From Nectonema munidae (lineage: Eukaryota > Nematomorpha > Nectonematoida > Nectonematidae): 64,000 nt of DNA. Under the pieces are notes generated by a model. The model was not told where the DNA came from. It ran no database searches and saw nothing but the letters and a program-made list of their open reading frames with translations. The stretch is taken from contig JAUIRK010001034.1 of assembly GCA_030549495.1 (NCBI GenBank), forward strand, positions 806,001 to 870,000. Direction: 5' to 3'. This document shows positions 57,417 to 64,000 of this stretch, in pieces; position 1 is the stretch's first letter; every line of letters starts with the position of its first letter. Both the position numbers and the translations under genes were made by a program.

Positions 57417-57618
57417 TTGGTATCTAGCAAAATCACGAAAACTAAAATAAATCAACTCTACGAAAAAATGAAATAAACTAAAATCCTCGCTACCAAAATC
57501 CACGAAAACAAAGGAAGCAGTGACTTTAATTTTCGGTGATTTTAGTCATCGTGAATTTTGGAAGTGGGCATTTTAAATTTTCCTCGATTTTGGAAGTGGA
57601 GATTTTGACTAGGAACCG
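57417..57618. mobile_element. Word-ended element C (CCAAAATC-CACGAAAAC)
   Basis: About 202 bp, made almost entirely of terminal words. Left: GGTATCTAGCAAAATCACG, then TACGAAAAAATG and CCAAAATCCACGAAAAC. Right, inverted: CATCGTGAATTTTGGAAGTG, CTCGATTTTGGAAGTGGAG and ATTTTGACTAGGAACCG. The right end read inward opens CGGTTCCTAGTCAAAATC, very close to the opening at 54120. It is a miniature fold-back element. Confidence 0.75.
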
Positions 57619-57850
57619 AAATGAGTATCTTTTGAAAATCTTAATGAAAAAGAATTCAAGTCGGAATTGACTAAATTGTAACATTGAACAAAATGCCTCT
57701 TATAATCCATCTTAAAATATATTGTTTAAAAAATCAATTAAAAACTGGTATAATATATTTTCCTTAGCTCTGATTAGTATTATTATATTTGGAAACCGTC
57801 ATGTATAATCAGAAGAGCTAGAAAAAAGATTAAACATTCTTTTTTGAATT

Positions 57851-57873
57851 TCGGACATTTTGACCAAGCACCG
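57851..57873. mobile_element. Isolated word-type terminus
   Basis: Read inward from 57873 this gives CGGTGCTTGGTCAAAATG followed by TCCGAAA, matching the opening of elements B and C. No partner end was identified to its left. Confidence 0.55.
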
Positions 57874-58034
57874 TTTTTAACGTTTTTTTTATTGGGAGAG
57901 CATTTTAGAACACATTGTATTTTACAAAAGTATTTCGCTTCCAACAGAATTCCAAAGTCAAATGTTTTGAAATCAAAAATGATTTAATATTTCATCCAAG
58001 ACCATAAATATTCGACGCAAATGAGTTAAAGAAA

Positions 58035-58108
58035 TTTTGTAACCATGTCATTTCGTACCCAAGTACTTAAAAAAAACGGGGTACGAAATGTCCTGTACCG
58101 CTTAAAAA
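58035..58108. mobile_element. Word-type terminus cluster (TACGAAATGTCC), left-facing
   Basis: Contains CATTTCGTACCCAAG and GGGTACGAAATGTCCTGTACC. Read inward from about 58100 it opens CGGTACAGGACATTTCG, so it is the right-hand end of an element lying to the left, or half of an inverted pair with the cluster at 58547. Confidence 0.6.
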
Positions 58109-58546
58109 GTAAAGCTTCGAGTGTTGTATCTCACAAAACAAGATTAAATTTGATGTATTCAAAAGATTAAATTTATTTTAATCATTCAAAAGGTAAATTG
58201 CGCTGCTTTTGGTGCTTGTGAGATTACTGGGAGGATGGCGCACTAATCCACATTTTGCTGCACAAATATTTCAAAATAAGTGTATTCTATTTCCCCAAAA
58301 TTTAAACTCATCTGAGCAATGTTATTATTTTGATACCAAAAAGTTACACAGTTTTGCGATAGCCACACTTTTGGATTGCTGCGTATAGATAAGTTTGGTT
58401 TAGAAATTGTTGAACTATTATAATTCAAATTAACTTTTTACTAAATTTCACTCACCCATGGCAGTGATTTTATCTTTAATTTTACGTTTATTGTCAGGTG
58501 CAACTTACAAAGGCAATTGGTAAGCTCCACAAAATATAAGTTACAT

Positions 58547-59320
58547 CGGTGCCGTACCTAAGACGCTTCGTATGAAGGACATTTCGTGGCCTGTTTTTTG
58601 ACTGTTGTGCAAGAAATGACTAAATTATGTACGAAATGTCTTGGTTACGAAATGTCTCAACTCAAGTTACACAAAGGATATGATTTTATGAGTCTATATA
58701 ATATATAGTAGTCATGCAAAGATTCGTTTCCTAATTTTTGAGCGATCAAGCTTTAGAATTATCCCTAAAGCTTATATGAACCGATTGATTCATCAATCTT
58801 TATCAATTACTACATCTTACTCGTCTAAAAGCTCAATATAATTAGAGGCACAGGACATTTTTGTGCAGAAGGAAGCCAGTTTACCTCCTAAATTTATTTG
58901 AAGCTTCTTCTAATTTAAAGTCATGTGTTTCGTTTATACGTTTTTTCACATAGTCACCTGTAAATAACTTGAAACTGCGCTTGTTTGACCAAGCAGATTG
59001 TCGGCGAAAATTTACTTGATTGAATATTTTTAATGCCCAAGAATTGTTCGCTCTATTCTTGTTTACTGTATACACAAATTTAATTGCCATCTTTTTTTCA
59101 TATCTATTTCTTTAAACGTATGCAAACATATATTTTTGGAGTTTCAAAATTTAATGTCTCTCTCCAAACGTAGTGTTTGGCAAACGTCTTTGAGTCTATG
59201 AAAAAAGCCATTGGAAAGAGTTCCCTAAAAAGAAAGGATAGCAAGAAAATAACGTTGCACGACATTTCGAACTTTAGACGCTTCGTACAAGAAACATTTC
59301 CTACCTATTTTTGGAACTTT
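58547..59320. mobile_element. Word-ended element D (TACGAAATGTCT words)
   Basis: Opens CGGTGCCGTACCTAAGACG and continues CTTCGTATGAAGGACATTTC, then TGTACGAAATGTCTTGG and TTACGAAATGTCTC by 58672. Similar words (CACGACATTTCG, AGACGCTTCGTAC, GAAACATTTCC) recur at 59255-59310 but in the same orientation, so the right end is not certain. In between, on the minus strand, lies a short reading frame with faint FLYWCH-finger resemblance. Confidence 0.55.
58881..59090 (-). pseudogene. Possible FLYWCH-type finger remnant in element D
   Basis: A 69-residue open run from an ATG at 59090 reads IKFVYTVNKNRANNSWALKI and later KKRINETHDFKLEEASNKF. The order, aromatic-x-Y then W then a THDF near the end, loosely follows the FLYWCH finger that starts many MULE transposases, but the expected cysteine and final histidine are missing. 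It might be a relic, or chance. Confidence 0.25.
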
Positions 59321-61980
59321 GATTCCCAGTTTTTATTTAAGTCAAACAGTTTTAGTGGTTGAAAGTCGTGTAAGCATCGATTATATTGTTCATTTAATCA
59401 AGAATATTTTTTTTTGAAAGTTTGATAAAACAACGTGGCATTTCAGGCCTAGAAGAGTGATGGGATATGTTACACTACATTTTGAAGATAGCTTTTTAAA
59501 ATATTTAGTTCAAAATTACATATGAAAAAAAAAACTAAATTGCGATAACTATCAAAGTTGGGTACGACTTCGATCTTGGTGCGTTTTTTAGCGAAATTAT
59601 GAGTTGTTGATAAATTTATCAAGTTGAAGGTCGTTACTTCAGTGGTAACTTATTCCACTCTATAAGATTTTATGATTTTATTTCTTTGGTTTCATTTACT
59701 TAACAACGCGTTGTTAAAACTTACATTTGATGTAATCAAAAAGAGAATCAAATATTTCTAAATTCATATATTCATTTTTCTTTGCTTGTCATTTAAGTAA
59801 TTATTGAAGGAAATTTTTCTTCTCTGAAAATCGTTTTAAGTGGAAAAAGGAGTGGAGATAAACGATGATATCTTTGAGAGCATACTTTTTACGTTGCAAT
59901 AAATGAATTTTGAATAAACTTTTTCAACACTTTGATTTTATATCGATTTTTTATTTAACATTAAATATTTATTTGATATTTTTAAATTTCGCCCTAGAAA
60001 GAAGATTATTTCAAACTAAATTCTTAAGCTGATTCTTTTAAACGAGAAATATAAAAAAAGAAAAAGATAGTTTTAAAAGCAATACTTGTACGAAAGTATA
60101 TTGTAAGCATTTATTCGAAATGCAAAAATCCGTAAACCAATCATTTTGCTAATGTTCGATTACATTATTACGTTTCGAAATCATGATACGTTTTTAAATT
60201 TGCAAATTTTTATTCCGATACGAATTTACGCAACGAAAAAATTAAGTTAGAAATATGAAATTTTTTTCCAAACATAACAGACCATCACTGCCAGTGTCGG
60301 GCGGGGGCAAATGTAGCGGTCCATTTTTGAAACATCATAAATTTTATGACAAACGATTTACTGGACCTGACCCTGAACATCTAGACTTGGAAATGTTACC
60401 TATCGTGCACTATTAGACTCAGGCAGAGAAAGGACTTTTCCATGGTCGTTTTTCTTACCGGCTTTTTTCCAAATCCCTAATCAAATGGTTTTCCAAAGGA
60501 ATTTTTCGATCTCTTGAATGTTCGAATCTTGCGCGTTATTTCGTTCTCAGGAAATGAAGCTATTACATTTCAGAGACAAAAAGCTTATTACAAAAATTTA
60601 AAGATTATACAACTTTTGAAAAAGTGTGATTGATAGCGATATTCTAGTGCATTTTCGGCTTCGTAAGAAACCCGTATTGATTGGAATTACGAGATTTGAT
60701 CCAAATTGATTAGAAAATGATAGAATTGGTAGTGAATTTAGCCCTTTCTAATCCAATGCGTCATTAGTGACTCATAAAATATAAACCCCCTGCTTAATGT
60801 TTCATAAAAACTGATGAAAAAGTAACGATTACTTTTTAAAATTCACCAAACAGCGGAAAAATATAAAAATTGCCCACCTTAGATAAAACATAGAAAATTT
60901 ATATAGAGCAGATAGACAAGGTTGAAAAACAAAATGAATTTTTGGTAGTGATGAAAGTATATCCTCTACCTGTACTCCTTATTCTTTCTCTATGAAAATG
61001 AGATTGGAAATTTTCCCTAGTTTTTGATTTTTTTGTTGTTTAAAGTTGATTTTATTTTCCTTTTTTCTTTGCTTCATTTTTTCTTTGTGTGATTTTCTGA
61101 ATTTCTCTTTCTATTTTTTCTCTGTATGAAATCCGAATTTAATTGACCTTACAGGATTTCACCGGAATTTATCCAATTGGACCAAGTTTTATTTTATTTA
61201 ATGAAATTGATCAATTTTTGGTAAAAAAAATCAATAAAATATAACCATCATTTTATATTTATTATTTTTTTCTAAAAAAAAATTTTCTTAGCCATATATT
61301 TTTCCAGTTATATATCATTCTTGATGCTCTCACTATCGTATCTAAGAAGTTGGATGAAATATATTTATAAATTAAGAAATGAAACTGATCAATTATAATT
61401 TTGAAAATACACGGAAGATTTTAGCTAGAATTTACTCGAAAATTTTTGCTGATATATGATTGAGTACTCTACGAAGGATATCTAAAGACGCTTTTCAGAT
61501 ATTTATCTCTTTAATTTATATCAGAATGTGCTAATTGAAAACAATTGTTTGTGATGTTTGCACCCATCCTTGTATCATTTTCAGGATGCGAAGTCTACCT
61601 TTTTAAGTAGGTAGTTTAGTGAATACTTAAAACATAAGAACGACATTTTGTAATAAATGTTCTGTTAATTATTTGATTTTTTCATAAAAGATTATTATCG
61701 CCATCTATTTTGAAAACAATCATGTCTTTATTTTTCATCACCCAGCTCAGTAGTGCTATTATATTTAAAAAAGCATAAGATGTTGTGTCATGAAAAAAAG
61801 AACGAAACTAAAATTTAAATTACATTCATTAATTTTTGGAAATTACTTTGATTGAAAAACATCATGTTGTGTAGGTTTATTTCACATTAAAGCTGGTGAT
61901 TCTTGAACTAAAATATGATAGAAAATAATATGTCAAAAACAAAGCAAGTTTTTCAGGATATATAAGATAAAGAAGAAATG
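59321..61980. other. Unassigned AT-rich DNA
   Basis: No gene or element recognised. A richer patch near 60285-60400 contains GTGTCGGGCGGGGGC without recognisable function. Confidence 0.5.
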
Positions 61981-61986
61981 TTTATT
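61981..61986 (-). terminator. Candidate polyadenylation signal of the TGF-beta gene
   Basis: TTTATT here is AATAAA on the minus strand, about 600 bp past the stop codon of the ligand gene. In AT-rich DNA this hexamer is common, so the assignment is weak. Confidence 0.2.
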
Positions 61987-62256
61987 TAAAATTTTTGTAA
62001 AAAAAGTTTGAGCAATTCTTTTATAAAAAGTTCACATCACATAGAAATGATAAAAAAGATTTTGAGATTGTAAAGCCGGGTATTTTTATACGATTGTAAC
62101 AGAGGAAAGTGTTTAACAATTAAAAAAATCTATAATCATATATTTCCTTAGCGTCTTCTTGATTTCAAAACGCTCTAAAAGTAAAAAGAAGGAATTATAA
62201 ATTTAAATATCAAAACATAAATTAATTTTGTGATTCATCCGCTTAACACATTTGTA

Positions 62257-62277
62257 GTGTGTGTGTGTGTGTGTGTG
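62257..62277. repeat. GT dinucleotide microsatellite
   Basis: Ten uninterrupted GT repeats in the presumed 3' UTR or flank of the ligand gene. Confidence 0.95.
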
Positions 62278-62590
62278 AATAGTAAGTATAATGAAGATGA
62301 GTGGTGAGAATACACGATGAGCAGAGCACATATACCTAATACACTAACTCTTATATAGACAGCAGCATTGGTGTTATATATTTGTATAAGTGATGATAAT
62401 ATTCCATCAATACTGTTACGAATTATTACTATAATAAATGCGAGTATAGCAAAATATAAATGCGAAGCAGAGTGCGAGTGTTCTTGATAGAAGAATCTTT
62501 CTGCAACAAATTCAGCAATACGGATGTTGCGTGTGGAGGAAAGGCTTTTCGGAAATGGGGCTTTGGGTGGGCATTTTACTATTGCTGGGG

Positions 62591-62861
62591 CTAAGTGCAG
62601 CCACACGACTCCACACTCAGGTTGTGTATGACACCCTGCACGATTTCGTTGTCGTTGTAGTAGAGGAGGGAGATGGGAGACATTTCAGTGGCTGAGCAGC
62701 AGATGCCCTGTGGAATCTGGGCCAGGTTGGCCAAGTAAGCATGGTTGTTTTCGAGGATGCCAACGTTGCTGCAGCTGCCACTACAGTAGTTCACGTCTAT
62801 TTCTGTGGGAGCCACGATGAAATCCCAGCCAAACTCTTTGAACGAAATTCGCAGCGGATAC
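62591..62861 (-). CDS. TGF-beta family ligand (myostatin/myoglianin-like), terminal exon
   Basis: The last exon of a secreted growth-factor gene. The acceptor is CAG before 62861; the first base completes a Lys codon with the previous exon, and 89 codons follow to a TAG at 62591-62593. The sequence is the cystine-knot domain: YPLRISFKEFGWDFIVAP, then VNYCSGSC, a loop, GICCSATEMSPISLLYYND and ESCGCT at the end. Six of the nine ligand cysteines are here. FGWD, the YCSG-x-C and the CC-x-x-T-x-MSPI block place it with the myostatin, GDF11, myoglianin and activin branch. The protein would be released as a dimer and act through type I and II receptor kinases and Smads. A BMP is less likely. Confidence 0.93.
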
Positions 62862-62918
62862 CTGTGCAAAAATGAACACTTTCATTTTCTACTCAACAAG
62901 ACACTTGCGTTTGCTTAC

Positions 62919-63019
62919 TTGCAGCACTGCGACGATTTTGTTCCTTCTTCTGCACAAACTGATCTTTTGTGTCTTGTAGTTTTGCTTGTTGCTTTCACTT
63001 CTAGCTCCAACAAAGGTCT
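62919..63019 (-). CDS. TGF-beta family ligand, penultimate exon with the furin site
   Basis: A 101-bp exon between an acceptor (TTTAG before 63019) and a donor (GTAAGC from 62918). It starts in phase 0 with RPLLELEVKATSKTT, the end of the prodomain; vertebrate myostatin has NPFLEVKV at this place. Then comes RHKR, a proprotein-convertase site, and the mature ligand starts SVCAEEGTKSSQCCK with the first three cysteines, the last Lys being split by the intron. The extra leading Cys gives the nine-Cys pattern of myostatin and activin relatives. The intron to the next exon is only 57 bp, plausible for an invertebrate. Predicted mature ligand is about 104 residues, close to the 109 of myostatin. 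Confidence 0.9.
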
Positions 63020-63812
63020 CTAAATCATTATGATGGGTGGTGAGTGCTTTAATATATATTAATTCAAATAAATATCCCAAGATTTCTTTAGATAATGAAG
63101 TTTTAATAACACTAAGTAAACTTTTCAACTCTTTTCTTAATGAGAAATGATTTATAATAATTAATGAGTTTACAATCCAATTTAGAGATAAAACGTAATA
63201 ATCCTGGACAAATTTTTTGCATTCATAAAAAACAAAAGATTTTGTGTTTATTAAAACAATAGTACTATAACTATATACTATATATAATAGTACTATAACT
63301 ATAACTTATAACAATAGTTATTAAACAAATAGTGCAAAGCATTGGTGCAAAGTTTGTCGTTCTAATTTATCAACTTTGAATTTGAAATAAACTTTTAGTC
63401 CATATCCTCATATTTAATTTAAATTATGATCATTTTAGCAATTAAATATTTATTTAAAAAAAGCTTGCATAAAAGTACATGATCCCTTTGGGAGATCTAT
63501 CAAAACAACAACACTCCAATACAAACTACTTCAGCAAGTAATTCAAGAATAACAGACAAACTTCACAAAAAGTTTAAGCACAAGAAAAGCTTTGAAAATT
63601 TAACTTTTGAATTATTTTTATTACCCTGTTGTTAATTTTGAATGCTTTGATAATGGTGAATTTAGTTGTTTTAATCATTTATTAACTCTACCCCTCTCCC
63701 ATGTCCAGCGCTACTTACTAATCATGGCACACAATCTTAACTCACATAAAATTGTCATTTTCTTATGCCGAAAGTTAGAAAAGTGTTAATAATGTAAAGG
63801 AGAAGTGTATAC
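63020..63812 (-). other. Intron of the TGF-beta ligand gene
   Basis: A phase-0, 793-bp intron running from GTATAC to TTTAG on the minus strand, AT-rich, with short repeated TATAACTATA-type words near 63260-63330. No gene or element was recognised inside it. Confidence 0.8.
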
Positions 63813-63982
63813 GTAGGCTTTTTCTTTGTTTGACCTAGGCTGAGCAACAACAGCAAAGTTTCCATCACGATCATATGATTCAATCTTGATGCCCATATTT
63901 AGATGGGGATTCTCTATCCATACTTTCACGGCATCTCTTATGTTGAACATGTTCCAACCCATTTTATTGTGAAGCTTTTTTC
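63813..63982 (-). CDS. TGF-beta family ligand, prodomain exon
   Basis: Bounded by an acceptor (TTTTGTAG before 63982) and a donor (GTATAC from 63812). The first two bases finish a codon, then KKLHNKMGWNMFNIRDAVKV runs into ENPHLNMGIKIESYDRDGN and ends in KEKAY in phase 0, matching the next exon. The W-x-x-x-I/V-x-x-AV-x-x-W spacing and NLGIEI-like NMGIKI are marks of the myostatin/TGF-beta propeptide, which keeps the ligand latent and guides folding. Upstream exons with the signal peptide lie beyond the window. The intron after this exon is 793 bp (63812-63020). Confidence 0.88.
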
Positions 63983-64000
63983 CTACAAAACAGTCAAAGT

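Noticed and set aside
62235-62606. Minus-strand open run of 123 codons downstream of the ligand gene
   Set aside because: It overlaps the ligand's last codons in another frame and reads through the GT microsatellite; most likely 3' UTR.
1-64000. LTR retrotransposon, endogenous retrovirus or Polinton
   Set aside because: No long direct terminal repeats, aspartic protease, integrase, capsid or envelope signature was seen; all RT sequences are of the LINE type.

Overview
The window is very AT-rich eukaryotic nuclear DNA from an animal. Evidence: a spliced TGF-beta family ligand gene at the right edge, five decayed piggyBac transposases, several hAT, MULE and Tigger/pogo transposases, non-LTR retrotransposons of CR1/L2/Jockey type, a tRNA-derived SINE family and a large minisatellite. 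The element mix and base composition suit an arthropod, for example a crustacean, but nothing here fixes the species. No prokaryotic gene, CRISPR array, rRNA, convincing true tRNA, LTR retrovirus-like element or Polinton was seen.

Host genes. The only secure one is the 3' part of a myostatin/myoglianin (GDF8/11)-like gene on the minus strand, exons 63982-63813, 63019-62919 and 62861-62591. It shows the end of the prodomain, a furin site (RHKR) and the nine-cysteine ligand domain. A second, tentative host exon lies at 2210-2348 (+): a splice acceptor followed by 45 codons that read like the end of a signal peptide plus a short Cys-containing peptide. Four richer-composition islands without recognisable coding content (26.45-27.08, 28.80-29.11, 45.59-46.04, 52.70-53.62 kb) are candidate regulatory DNA or unrecognised exons.

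Layout. 0-3.6 kb: unassigned DNA, the tentative exon, a hAT MITE with a perfect 8-bp target duplication. 3.6-6.25 kb: an end-to-end piggyBac and a hAT fragment. 7.8-8.3 kb: tandem repeats. 8.3-12.4 kb: a nearly full-length but broken LINE (minus). 12.6-18.9 kb: a Tc1-like scrap, then a second related LINE split by a Tigger element and a MITE. 18.9-21.7 kb: piggyBac and hAT remnants. 22-24 kb: a third LINE (plus). 24.1-26.35 kb: piggyBac and Tigger scraps and a piggyBac MITE. 30.4-31.1 kb: hAT remnant. 32.3-33.0 kb: a SINE with a MITE inside it. 33.9-34.4 kb: MULE fragment. 34.9-37.3 kb: a hAT with a probable intron in its transposase. 37.5-45.0 kb: the minisatellite, carrying a SINE, a LINE with matching flanks and a 2,018-bp higher-order repeat. 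46-51.1 kb: two piggyBac remnants and a MULE. 51.5-59.3 kb: a cluster of elements whose ends are built from short repeated words. 59.3-62.2 kb: unassigned. 62.2-64 kb: the TGF-beta gene.

Best discovery candidate. Between 54.1 and 58.7 kb at least seven element ends open with a similar CGGT(T/G)CC-like block followed by an element-specific word repeated several times, such as AAAACGCCCGAAA or TACGAAATGTCC, usually inverted at the other end. The MULE at 50.07-51.14 kb has related architecture with its own word. This suggests a family of Mutator-like elements with modular, word-based termini.
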